This document shows positions 54,193-64,000 of a DNA stretch of 64,000 nucleotides, in pieces. Source of the DNA: Aphrophora alni (lineage: Eukaryota; Arthropoda; Insecta; Hemiptera; Aphrophoridae); NCBI GenBank assembly GCA_963513935.1, contig OY740774.1, positions 26,803,949 through 26,867,948 of the forward strand. The letters are read 5' to 3'. The notes below the pieces were generated by a model. That model searched no databases. It saw nothing but the letters and a program-made list of their open reading frames with translations, and was not told where the DNA came from. The position numbers and the translations under genes are program-made. Numbering within the stretch: the first letter of the stretch is position 1; each line of letters begins with the position of its first letter.

Positions 54193-54429
54193 CAACGCCT
54201 GGTGGCCCGCAATAGTAAGAAGACTGTTGGACGGAGGGGTTCCAAGGAACCTTTACAGGGTAACCTCCGTCTTCTTGGCCAACAGAGAAGTAGCCTTCTC
54301 TACAGAGGATTGGACCATCAGGCGAAGAGTCAACAGAGGCTGTCCGCAGGGATCCATACTGGGTTGCTGTGGAATATACTCTTCGAAAACGTCCTGGCGG
54401 GGAGAATGCCGCCGGCGGTTCGTGTTGTG
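53832..54429 (+). pseudogene. LINE RT fragment with extra 4-bp deletion, copy 6
   Basis: It has the same 4-base deletion in motif B as copy 5, and one private G-to-C change near 54416. Confidence 0.88.
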
Positions 54430-55199
54430 ACTGAGCTCCGAGGAAGGGTGAGTAGTCTATTATTATTATTTTGTGGTTATTATTGGGGATATTGTAGTAC
54501 TGGTGCTTGAATTTTTGATAGTATTTATGTAGAAGATTATATTTATTTATTATAGTATGTATGTATTTATTGAGTGTTGAGGATATATGTATTAAGGGGG
54601 TATGAAAGGAAATGTATTTAGGGGTGAGGGGTAGGATAAGTGAGAGTGGGGTCATTTAGAGTTGATGAGTAGGGAGGTGTCCTGGGCCTTGACCTGAACT
54701 GAGTAGGGTATAACAAGGTCCAGGAACGAAGAGGTAGCGTTGGGGGGGCGAATCGGGGGTGTTAGGGTGATGGGGGGTAAATTGGCGGGGAGGCGAGTTG
54801 GATAGGGAAGTAGGGTGTGAATGCATTGACTAGTAGATAAGGGGTGAATGTGTGTGTGGGTACGAAAGACCAGGTCAACCGGAGTGACATGCGAAGTCCC
54901 AAGCAGGTCATGAAGGGTGGTCGAAACCGTAGCTGGAAGACCATGTGGGTCGACTGGCGGGCTAGTGACCAGTCCAAGCCTTTAAGGTGTAAGTCCTTCG
55001 GGACCCAAGCCAAACTGGTACCACGGGACCGTGCCCAAGCCCCTCGGGGGACCCCAAGGGAACCCTCCGAGTGCACGGTAATTGGAGTAGGATTCGTGGG
55101 GGCAGTGTCAATGCTAAATAGTAGATGGTTTCCCTTCCTCCCTTATTTTTGTAGAGTGGGAGCTGGTGGAGAGCCGAGAGGACTGCCAACACCAGCTCC
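54430..55199 (+). other. G-rich non-coding stretch, copy 6
   Basis: It is as copy 5. No gene is seen. Confidence 0.5.
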
Positions 55200-55310
55200 T
55201 AGAGCATTATTTGCAACTCTCGTAGTTCATGTACTGATTGGAATGAGTGCTTATCAGCGGACATCTTCCTCCTCCTTCATGAAACATTCTTCAGTGCTTC
55301 AATAAGACCA

Positions 55311-56612
55311 ATGATGAGGTGCAGCCCTCCAAACACAAATGAAGTCGCATTCCTAAACATTTGCAGGGTTGGCCACTTCCTTCTTGCAATTAAAAGAGTC
55401 CATTTGGGAGAAGGTCCGGTTTGTGAATCATCAGTTTCCTTCAACAGACCTCCTTTTCATCCTTCCTTCCGCGATCAGTTTAACACCCAAACAAGAGATT
55501 GGTTGTATGACCTAAAAGACAAGTTTGAAAGCCATGAATCCTACCTCCTTGCATCCGCAGGAATGCTTATGGGAATGCATAATGCATTGTCAACTACCGT
55601 GGGACTTGCTGCTGCTAATTACCTACAAGATCCTATCTCTGCTCACGTTACCACTCTCAGGTCGAGCGACGATTCAATGACTCTTTTCTTGGCCGCAGCA
55701 AGGAATGATCTAGGTATTGCATTTGAAATAAATAGGAAGAGCTTGAAACTGTTGGGTATTAATTTGAGCCTATCCAAAACATTTGCCTTTGAATATGGGT
55801 ATGGAGAGTACACGTCATGGTTTCAAGACGGTGACTTTATAGCTCAGTTTGGGGTTGAAACATCTAATATTAGACCTCAGGGGAGAAACCCTATGGATGA
55901 TTTCTTCTCCATTGCCAAGAGCACGTCAGTCTCACAACAAAGGCTTGAGATGAACCCATTTGGTGCTGAGGCCAAGATAAGAATAGGCATTGACAATTGC
56001 AGAAGAGTGTTTAGGATAAAGCTTGACCCAAACAAGAGGGAAGGAGTTTCAGGCCGTGTGTTGTTGTTGTCTGATGGTGGGCTGAATCCTTGGTCATCCA
56101 TGTGCTGTCACCTTGAAGAAACCTCCATTAAGGAGCACTTTGCCACCACAGACGCTGAGAAAGAATACCTATTGAGAGTGAGGCACCCTGAGAACCCATT
56201 CTCTGGAAATCCAGAAGAAGAGGTCACGTATTCTGTTGAGAAAGGACATGTTGTTACTGATTTTACAGAGGTTCCTAGGACTGTATTCCATTACGTAAGA
56301 AGGACAAACAGGACAACCAAATCTGCTGGAACCCCTCGAGCTGCCATTGAGGATGCAAACAGGAGGGTCCTATCCTTGGTAGAAACTGCAGACTTGACAA
56401 CCAAGCTCAAAGCGCCTAGTACAAGCATATCATTACAGGAGTACGTAATAAACCACCTTAAGTTCCTCCGCAGTGAAAGTACACTGAGTTCTGATGAGTC
56501 AGAGAGGTTTGATAAAGCTATGTCAGTGTTAACGGGGTCTCTGCTACCTTCCAAGATTACTGAAAGTGACCTTGAAGATTGGATGCCGCATGATCTACGT
56601 TACTATATTTAA
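55311..56612 (+). CDS. EVE: orthomyxovirus-type PB1 C-terminal part, copy 6
   Basis: It is intact and encodes the common protein form. The open frame extends upstream to 55203. Confidence 0.8.
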   Translation: MMRCSPPNTNEVAFLNICRVGHFLLAIKRVHLGEGPVCESSVSFNRPPFHPSFRDQFNTQTRDWLYDLKDKFESHESYLLASAGMLMGMHNALSTTVGLAAANYLQDPISAHVTTLRSSDDSMTLFLAAARNDLGIAFEINRKSLKLLGINLSLSKTFAFEYGYGEYTSWFQDGDFIAQFGVETSNIRPQGRNPMDDFFSIAKSTSVSQQRLEMNPFGAEAKIRIGIDNCRRVFRIKLDPNKREGVSGRVLLLSDGGLNPWSSMCCHLEETSIKEHFATTDAEKEYLLRVRHPENPFSGNPEEEVTYSVEKGHVVTDFTEVPRTVFHYVRRTNRTTKSAGTPRAAIEDANRRVLSLVETADLTTKLKAPSTSISLQEYVINHLKFLRSESTLSSDESERFDKAMSVLTGSLLPSKITESDLEDWMPHDLRYYI

Positions 56613-56873
56613 TCCAACAATTGATTTTCTTTTGCATTAAAATGGTTATTTTGATGCCCTCTACCATCTTAATGATTAAGATACCCTCTACCAGATATCT
56701 TAATGCCACCAAACCTCGTTCCAACTGAGGATTTTCTAGGATATGGCCCCCTAGACCAATTGACTTTGGAGGTAAAGATGAGGATCCGTAACATCCATTT
56801 TGTTACCGACAATTCTGAATTAGCCAGGCTATGCTCAAGGAAGTGACGCCGCCCTTCTAGTTCTAGCACCTAG

Positions 56874-57311
56874 TTCTCATTTGAAACTCTTCTCGAATCT
56901 GTACTGGACAATGACATCTTAGAACCGTTGAGGATAATAGGGAGGGACAGGGGAGAAAACGTAAACTGGCTTTGCAAGGTGAGCGGAAAGGTATTTCAGA
57001 GGATGATGAGGGCACAGAGAATTTATATAGGGTTGCAAAGCTGCAGGGTGAGAGAATTTCTAAAAGTGGATAGATGCTTTAAATGTCAGGGACACGGGCA
57101 CATTGCAAGATTCTGTGGGAACGAGGTTGTTTGTTCAAGATGCGGAGAGGAGGGACACCATGGGAGTACATGTAGAAGAACACAATGGGAGAGATGCATA
57201 AACTGTTACAGACTAGGGTATGGGAGATGGGACCATCCAACCTCCTGGTCGGAGTGCGCGGTTAATGTAAAAATGTTGAAGAGGATGAGAAACAACACTA
57301 AGTATGACTAA
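56874..57311 (+). pseudogene. First LINE module: gag, copy 6
   Basis: It has the same three-knuckle protein. Its stop overlaps the endonuclease start at 57304. Confidence 0.82.
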
Positions 57312-57694
57312 GATTGCACAAGTAAATGTAGACAGAGCGCAGAGGGTGGTAGCGGAGGTTCGAGAGGTAGCGGTTAGGGAGAAACTCGAAGTACTGGCAA
57401 TACAGGAGCCATATACGTTTAGGGGGAAGGTTGTGGGATTTGGGACGGAATGGAGGATAATATACGATGAAAGGGCAGTAAAACCGTGGGCGGCCGTAAT
57501 AGTAACGAACAAGGAGATAGGAGTAATGATGATAAGGAGCTTGAGTGGAAGTCATTGGGTGACGGTAGAATTAAGGTTGAAAGATGGAAGGAGGATGTAT
57601 GTGATCCTCCATGTATTGCCGGTACAGAGAGAGGATAGACAGATACATAGAAAGGATAGAAAAATACTCAAACTTTAATATAACAATAAAATGA
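57304..57694 (+). pseudogene. First LINE module: endonuclease fragment, copy 6
   Basis: It encodes the same product and has the same frameshift as copies 3-5. Confidence 0.78.
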
Positions 57695-59677
57695 TACACA
57701 ATTTAAAAAATATAGTTTATTTTAAAATGAAACTTAGTTGACATGTAGAAAGAAGTAGATGATATTCCATTTAAAACCAAGAATAAAATCCGCATAATGT
57801 AAACAAAATTTGCATTTACATAAAAATAAAATGATTAGTTATTATACCAGGATGATGATGAATGAATGTGTGTGTGAACATTATTCTAATTATTAATGTT
57901 AAATCGATTATAGCTGGGTAATGACTCTGAAATTCATTGCAAAAAATGATAAGGACTAGTCCTACAAATACATGAAGCAATGAATGATATGATTTATGTG
58001 TAATGTTGCTGTGCACAATGAACTAGACTATTTGAGTAGGAAATTATTCCGTTTAAATTACCAATTAGCCGTAGATGAACACAGTACATCGATGTGCCTA
58101 AAATGCTGTGGGAAGATACGGTGATTTAGGGTTGGGTATCCTACCAAAATACCCAGTAACCCTTGTATCATTTTACGACGACAAAAAATGAAAATGAGTA
58201 TAGTGATTTTTGTTTGTTGGTGTCATACAACCTTCGTAAAATGTTAAGTGTAAATATGACAACGATTGATTAGGTTAGGTAGGTTAGAAGAACAGGTTAG
58301 GTAGGTTATCTCATAGGATAGAATTTTTCCTCTCTTTTTAAGTTAGGTAAGGTTAAGATAATTAAATAAGTGAATCATAAATGAATTGAGTGCTTTTGTT
58401 TTTAATTGTAATAATAAAAGAATTTTTTTTTGAAGAATTTAAATAAATAAGAAAAGAATTACAAATGTGATTTTACATACTGTATAATAATAATACAAAT
58501 ATAACAAAGTATTTTGAATTAATAATAAATAATTGAACTATGGTTAGTTTGGGTTAGGTGTATCTTATATCTATTTGATTTAATAACAACACTCTAATTA
58601 AATGTTCCTAGAAAAATATTGAATATCCAATCAATCAATATTAAATAATTGAACAATGGTTAGTTTAGGTTAGGTTAGGTGTATCTTTTATCTACTTATA
58701 TCTATTTGATTTAATAACAACACTCTAATTAAATGTTCCTAGAAAAATATTTAATATCCAATCATTACTGGGTTTCATTACACTTGATCTGAGGGTTTTC
58801 TTCTTTCTTTCTGAGGGATATTACCTTCAAACCTCGCCCCAGTAAGTAAAACCCTTAGGGTCTGGGCATTCTTTCTTAAATCTTATCCATATATATCTAT
58901 ACTATATTCTAGAATATTATATTTATCTATATCTATAATTATATATATCTATATCTTAATCTACATCATCTTACTCCAGCAACATCCTCACTCATCATAT
59001 CATCACAAGTTCAGTTAAATTAATAATCTTCCTTCTCAGTATTCCTCTAAAATCTTTCTCATCACTGATTTCTTCCTTCAGCACCTTGTGGACTTGGTTC
59101 AGCGGCGGCGGGATCGGCCAGGTTTTGCGGTTCTCATTTTCAGTTTCCAAGGCTCAACACAGTTTTAAAGTCCAATTTCATAAAATTTCAAGTAGTTTCC
59201 AAATTCTAAGTACAGTTCACAGTTCAATTTCAAGTTTCAAATAATTTAAAGTAATTTCAAGTTTCTAAAAGTTTCAAGTATGTCCAAAGTTTATTTTCAA
59301 GTAAGTTTCTATAGTTTCAAGTAAGTTTCCAAGTTTTTCAGTTTCAAGTAAGTTCATTTCTAAAGTTTCAAGTAAGTTTTCAAATTTTCAGGTTTCAAGT
59401 AAGTCCAAAGTTCATTTCCAATTAAGTTTCCAAAGTTTTCAAAAGTTTCAAGTAAGTCCAAAGTTCGTTTTCAATTTAAATTTCAGTACTCCACTTTCAT
59501 TGATCGAGGATCGGCCAGAAGACGGGCCAGTAGGTCCAGGCTTTGAGACTCTTAGCGATTTCACACTCTCGACTGCACATTACACAATCGTCTCTCATCT
59601 TGGTCTCCGCTCACCTACATCACCTTCCGTCATTTCATTACTCCTCTAGAACATCTGTACCTCTCTTTCAGCACTAA
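57695..59677 (+). other. AT-rich spacer, copy 8
   Basis: It is full length, with the ATGAAAATG variant near 58188 and small private C-to-T changes in the TTTCAAGTAAGT region (near 59217 and 59380). No gene is seen. Confidence 0.6.
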
Positions 59678-60361
59678 CCGAGGCTCGAAGGGATCGATGT
59701 CACGGAGGGAGGACGACTGAAGGTCCGAGGTGCCATACCAAGAGGCAGAGGAGAGGTTCTTGTTCTTCTGGGCGACTCTGAGTCAAAGAAGAAACTCCTG
59801 GACTCCGAGGCGCTAAAGAGCTCTGGACTACAAGCGAAGGAACTGAGAGGCAGAAAACCACGCATGATTCTCAGAGGAGTTCCGAGAACCAGAGAGCCAG
59901 AGGCCTTCACCGAGGACCTGAGGAAGAACAATTTCCCTGACGTCGAGAACTTCGCAGCGAGGTTTAAACTCGTCTTCAAAACCTGAAGGAGGGACGGAGA
60001 CAACACCAACTGGGTCGCCGAAGTGGAACCGGACCTGCGGAGGAAGCTCAAACAAGAAGGCAGAGTATACGTGGGTTGGTCTTCAATCCGCGTAGAGGAT
60101 TACGTTGTAGCCACCAGATGCTTCAGATGCCAAAGGTTCGGCCACGTGGCGGCAAGATGCTCGTCAGAGAAGGAAACATGTCGGCACTGCGGTAAAGATG
60201 GCCACAAAGAGAACAGCTGTCCAGACGCTGAGAAACCCCCCGTCTGCGTTGTGTGCAGGTACCGAGGACTTCCAAGCAAACACTCCTACCACGACCGAGA
60301 CAGCCCCACCTACAAGAAGGCAGTAGAAATACTTGTCAAGAATACTGATTATGGCGCGTAA
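59678..60361 (+). pseudogene. Second LINE module: gag with in-frame TGA, copy 8
   Basis: The TGA is at 59984-59986. It is of the EGRVYVGW type with an AVEILVKNTDYGA end, as in copy 4. Confidence 0.83.
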
Positions 60362-61895
60362 TCACACCAAACGCAACCTGATGGTGGGGCAGATCAACCT
60401 CGGCCGAGGCAAGCAGTCGACCGACTGCTTGGTCAAGAACGCTATAACGCTAGGAGTGGACGTCCTACTGGTCCAGGAGCCCTACGCTTTCAGGGGGAAA
60501 ATCACTGGATTCCCGCCTGGCTGCAGGATCTTTGCTGGAGCCGGGCGGGAAAAGTGGGCTGTTGTGGTCATCTTCAAATCGGAACTAGGAGCAGTTACCA
60601 TCTCCCAGTGTACGGATGAACACGCCTCTGTCGTCGAGATTTCCTACCGAGGCTGATCTTAAATCTTCGGCTCGGTTTACTGCCAGTTCTCCCTCCCAGT
60701 GGAACCCTTCATCGAGAAGATAGTGAAAATCATAAGACTCGGCGAAGGAAGACATGCGATCATCGGAGCAGACGTCAACTCCAAGTCCCCAAGATGGGGA
60801 GGAGGAGTTACGGAACCGAGAGAGAGACTGGTAGAGGAGATGATCGACGACGCCGACATCCTTCTTCTGAACGAGCCACACCAGAGGGCCACCTACTCTT
60901 CCACGAGAGGAGAGTCCTGGATCGACGTCCCCCTGGCAACAAGAGGTGCTGCGAGATGGTGCCAGGACTGGACCGTCCACGACACGGACATCAGCGACCA
61001 CCGGCTGATTACGTGGAACATCCCTGCTGGGGCCAACAACAACAGGCACGGCCGAGTCGACTCCAAAATAAATTGGAGGCGGGCAAAGTGGGATCTGTTC
61101 GCCTCGGAGGTGCAGAGTCGAACCCAGCAGCGGAGACGGCAGCAGGACGTCGACCAGGACCCGGAAGAGAGAGTGGCTGCCTTGACGGAGGACTTGACGG
61201 CGGCGGCGAGGTCAACTATCCCCAGAAGATCAAGGGGCGTAGTCGCGCCCGTTCGGTGGTGGAGTCCGGAACTCACCCGGTCTAGACATGAGATGACTAA
61301 GGCAAGGAGAACATTCCAAAGGGAGCTCAGGAGAAGAGGAGGGACTGACGCCGTGGTAGCAAGATTCAAGGCTGCTTTTCTCAGGAAAAGACTGGAAATG
61401 GGAGGTATGGTCAGGATCGCCAAGAGGACGAGTTGGAGAGCCTTCATCAGGGAAAACTCAACCAACCCCTGGGGAGCCGTCTACAAGATCATGGCAGGGA
61501 GATTCAAGGCACAGACGGTGCTCGCCACCCTCGCTACAGAGGAGGGCTACACGTTAGGAGGGCGAGACACCGGCGAGAAGCTATTGGAAGTGCTCCTCCC
61601 ACTAGATACCAGGGAGGATGATCTCCCATGCCATGAGGATATAAGACGGCTTGTCAGCGAGACGGACATGTCTTCGTTGTCCGAGGACACCCTTCCTTTC
61701 GAGGAGGAGATTGAGGAGGCTCTTCGTTCTCTAAAGAAGGGAAAGGCGCCTGGCCAGGCCATGACGGTCTTCCAGTGGAGGCGTGGTGTGCAGCATGGCC
61801 ATCAATATCGGAGGACATCCATGTGGCCTTCAACGATCTTCTCAGTTCCCAGTTTGAAAATCTGGTCTCTGTGTGAGAAGAAAAATTTTCTATAG
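60333..61895 (+). pseudogene. Second LINE module: endonuclease and start of RT, copy 8
   Basis: The shared stops and frameshift are present, with the SEDTLPFEE form. One private change gives LEMGGMVR instead of LEMGRMVR. Confidence 0.85.
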
Positions 61896-61900
61896 CAACC

Positions 61901-63271
61901 ATGTCATCAGACAATTATCAGCATATGGATAAAGTTTACACTAAGGAGGAAATCTCAAGGATTGCACCTAACTATAGAGGCAAACCCGAGAATTTCAATC
62001 CAAAATTCAAAGCTGCTAAAACGGCTGCAAAAACACAAAACAAGGTCGAAAAGCTCACTGAGCAAGTAATTGAACCAGCTATAATTGTTAAGGTGCCTGC
62101 ACCATCACATTTATACACTGGCGAAGCTACACCAACGATCGAAAAAGTTTTGTGGGCTGAAGAAGTCGTAGAAGAAGAAGGTAATCCCATGTTCGAAAAA
62201 CATCAAGACCGATTCGTAAGAACATTCTTTTATTCAACCAAACCTACCTACTCGTTAGGCCAGGACGCGGATGATTACGAGAATAAGGTCATCGTATGGG
62301 CAATTCAACTTTCCATACTTCTAAGACAAAACGCTTCAACATGCAAGCATAACGAATGTAAATGCTGTATTAGACTTCAAGACTTAGTTCCAACAAGCTT
62401 TGTCGAAGAATTTGAACGTGCAAACGGAGGACAATACCGCGAGTTTCGACTCAAAACTTGTTCCTTCATAAAATTGTGCGGAAAGATTCAAGAAGAAAGA
62501 TACACTACAACAGACGTTGTGTCTTACTTAGTCGCCCAGCTGAGTTACATACGTGGCTTATGCAAAGGGGAAGCATTAAAGGAATCACATCCGATCCCAA
62601 TAGTCGAACTTCAACCAGAAGTGTTACGCAAAGAGGCGTACAAACCAGACTATAAGGACGCTGTGGCACCAAAGGAATGCACACATGTTTCAGCAGAACG
62701 CTTGTGGATGTACGCGAGCCAACTTTGCTACAACAACGAACAATTTCCGGCAAACATCGCGCCTGAAGGAGTTCAAACATCAAAATTGAGACTGAAACCG
62801 GACTGGTTATCAGTGGAAACAGAAGTATCAGCTGTCAAACGTGACTGGCATGAAAACTTGGCTATTGTTTTAGTAAAATCGGTTGGCTTGGTTATGCTAG
62901 ACAGGATGAAAGCTAGCTACTGCAAACACTGTTGCGCTGGATTGGTAACTAGACTCGACAGGGGCAGCTTCCCTATCCAGTGGAAGATTGCGGATCTCCG
63001 GGTTATACCCAAGGGACCAGAGAGGGACCCGGCATCCGCCAAATCATACCGCCCGCTTTCCGTACTGTCTACATTGGGAAATCTCTTCGAGAAGGTCGTT
63101 GAGAGAAGACTAAGGCACCACGTCGAGGAGAGCGGCCTTGTATCAGAGACCCAGTTCGGCTTTATGAGAGGAAGGTCTGCGGAGGACGCCATATTAGCGG
63201 TCGTCAGCGGAGCTGAAGACACGCCACAAATACGTCGGGATCCTGGCGGTGGACATCCAGGGAGCCTTTGA
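61901..63271 (+). CDS. Unrecognised ORF fused to RT fragment, copy 6
   Basis: It is intact, with Thr41 and Gln178, and encodes the same protein as copy 4. Confidence 0.6.
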   Translation: MSSDNYQHMDKVYTKEEISRIAPNYRGKPENFNPKFKAAKTAAKTQNKVEKLTEQVIEPAIIVKVPAPSHLYTGEATPTIEKVLWAEEVVEEEGNPMFEKHQDRFVRTFFYSTKPTYSLGQDADDYENKVIVWAIQLSILLRQNASTCKHNECKCCIRLQDLVPTSFVEEFERANGGQYREFRLKTCSFIKLCGKIQEERYTTTDVVSYLVAQLSYIRGLCKGEALKESHPIPIVELQPEVLRKEAYKPDYKDAVAPKECTHVSAERLWMYASQLCYNNEQFPANIAPEGVQTSKLRLKPDWLSVETEVSAVKRDWHENLAIVLVKSVGLVMLDRMKASYCKHCCAGLVTRLDRGSFPIQWKIADLRVIPKGPERDPASAKSYRPLSVLSTLGNLFEKVVERRLRHHVEESGLVSETQFGFMRGRSAEDAILAVVSGAEDTPQIRRDPGGGHPGSL

Positions 63272-63508
63272 CAACGCCTGGTGGCCCGCAATAGTAAGAA
63301 GACTGTTGGACGGAGGGGTTCCAAGGAACCTTTACAGGGTAACCTCCGTCTTCTTGGCCAACAGAGAAGTAGCCTTCTCTACAGAGGATTGGACCATCAG
63401 GCGAAGAGTCAACAGAGGCTGTCCGCAGGGATCCATACTGGGTTGCTGTGGAATATACTCTTCGAAAACGTCCTGGCGGGGAGAATGCCGCCGGGGGTTC
63501 GTGTTGTG
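62911..63508 (+). pseudogene. LINE RT fragment with extra 4-bp deletion, copy 7
   Basis: It is as copies 5 and 6. The last frame (63281-63589) runs out in the G-rich stretch. Confidence 0.88.
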
Positions 63509-64000
63509 ACTGAGCTCCGAGGAAGGGTGAGTAGTCTATTATTATTATTTTGTGGTTATTATTGGGGATATTGTAGTACTGGTGCTTGAATTTTTGATAG
63601 TATTTATGTAGAAGATTATATTTATTTATTATAGTATGTATGTATTTATTGAGTGTTGAGGATATATGTATTAAGGGGGTATGAAAGGAAATGTATTTAG
63701 GGGTGAGGGGTAGGATAAGTGAGAGTGGGGTCATTTAGAGTTGATGAGTAGGGAGGTGTCCTGGGCCTTGACCTGAACTGAGTAGGGTATAACAAGGTCC
63801 AGGAACGAAGAGGTAGCGTTGGGGGGGCGAATCGGGGGTGTTAGGGTGATGGGGGGTAAATTGGCGGGGAGGCGAGTTGGATAGGGAAGTAGGGTGTGAA
63901 TGCATTGACTAGTAGATAAGGGGTGAATGTGTGTGTGGGTACGAAAGACCAGGTCAACCGGAGTGACATGCGAAGTCCCAAGCAGGTCATGAAGGGTGGT
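63509..64000 (+). other. G-rich non-coding stretch, copy 7 (cut by window end)
   Basis: It contains the G-quadruplex motif and is still colinear with the other copies at the last base. The EVE copy expected next lies outside the window. Confidence 0.5.

Larger units (their letters stand above)
53832..62910 (+). repeat. Array unit 6 (9079 bp)
   Basis: It is a full unit carrying the 4-bp RT deletion (near 54362), Thr41 in the unrecognised ORF and the Leu variant in the endonuclease/RT ORF, like the other right-hand units. Confidence 0.95.
399..64000 (+). repeat. Tandem array (macrosatellite) of ~9.08-kb chimeric units, all head to tail on the same strand
   Basis: The same order of ORFs recurs with spacings of 9083, 9082, 9070 and 9073 bp, then 17125 (one 9079-bp period plus two of 4023 bp), then 9079 bp. 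Units differ only by scattered substitutions and a few small indels. These include G-run length near 1313, a 9-bp deletion in the spacer, a 4-bp deletion in gag and a 4-bp deletion in RT. The left edge is at 399, where similarity to 9482 begins abruptly. The right edge is outside the window. Each unit is a mosaic of LINE fragments, a virus-derived polymerase ORF and an unrecognised ORF. Confidence 0.97.
62911..64000 (+). repeat. Array unit 7, cut by the window end
   Basis: Only the RT fragment and about 490 bp of the G-rich stretch are present. The sequence is still repeat at base 64000, so the array continues beyond the window. Confidence 0.95.

Noticed and set aside
399..64000. CRISPR-like or phage array explanation for the repeats
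   Set aside because: Repeat units are 9 kb with eukaryotic LINE and virus-derived ORFs. There are no short repeats with unique spacers.

Overview
The window looks like nuclear DNA of an arthropod, most likely an insect. It carries R1/TRAS-type non-LTR retrotransposon pieces, short runs of the insect telomere-type repeat TTAGG, and a relic of an arthropod RNA virus. There are no bacterial-style operons. No tRNA, rRNA or ordinary host gene was recognised.

Layout: bases 1-398 are single-copy flank with the end of an LTR-retrotransposon-like gag (two CCHC knuckles) and a textbook -1 frameshift heptamer. From 399 to the right edge the window is a head-to-tail array of a near-identical unit of about 9.07-9.08 kb. 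Unit starts are at 399, 9482, 18564, 27634, 36707, 53832 and 62911 (the last cut by the window end). Between 36707 and 53832 the array also holds two extra 4,023-bp periods, made by one 5,056-bp deletion that was then duplicated.

One full unit, in order (unit 1 coordinates): (1) reverse-transcriptase fragment, 399-1000, frameshifted and cut off just before the catalytic F/YxDD motif; (2) G-rich non-coding stretch, 1001-1770, with a G-quadruplex motif and hairpins; (3) an intact 433-codon ORF, 1882-3183, that looks like the C-terminal part of an orthomyxovirus-type PB1 polymerase (an endogenous viral element, EVE); (4) a first LINE module, gag knuckles plus a broken endonuclease, 3445-4265; (5) an AT-rich spacer, 4266-6248, with TTAGG runs, an internal duplication and a cluster of splice-donor-like 9-mers; (6) a second, paralogous LINE module, gag with an in-frame TGA and an endonuclease with two in-frame stops, 6249-8466; (7) an unrecognised ORF of about 337 codons, 8472 onward, fused in frame to the next unit's RT fragment.

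Copy numbers in the window: RT 7, EVE 6, first gag/endonuclease 6, spacer plus second gag/endonuclease 8, unrecognised ORF 6.

The retrotransposon parts are dead: every copy has the same stops and frameshifts, so they were fixed before amplification. In contrast the PB1-like ORF is open in six of six copies and the unrecognised ORF in five of six. The most interesting reading is a macrosatellite that has amplified one, and perhaps two, virus-derived genes within a scaffold of broken LINEs. Whether it makes protein, piRNAs or nothing cannot be decided from sequence alone.
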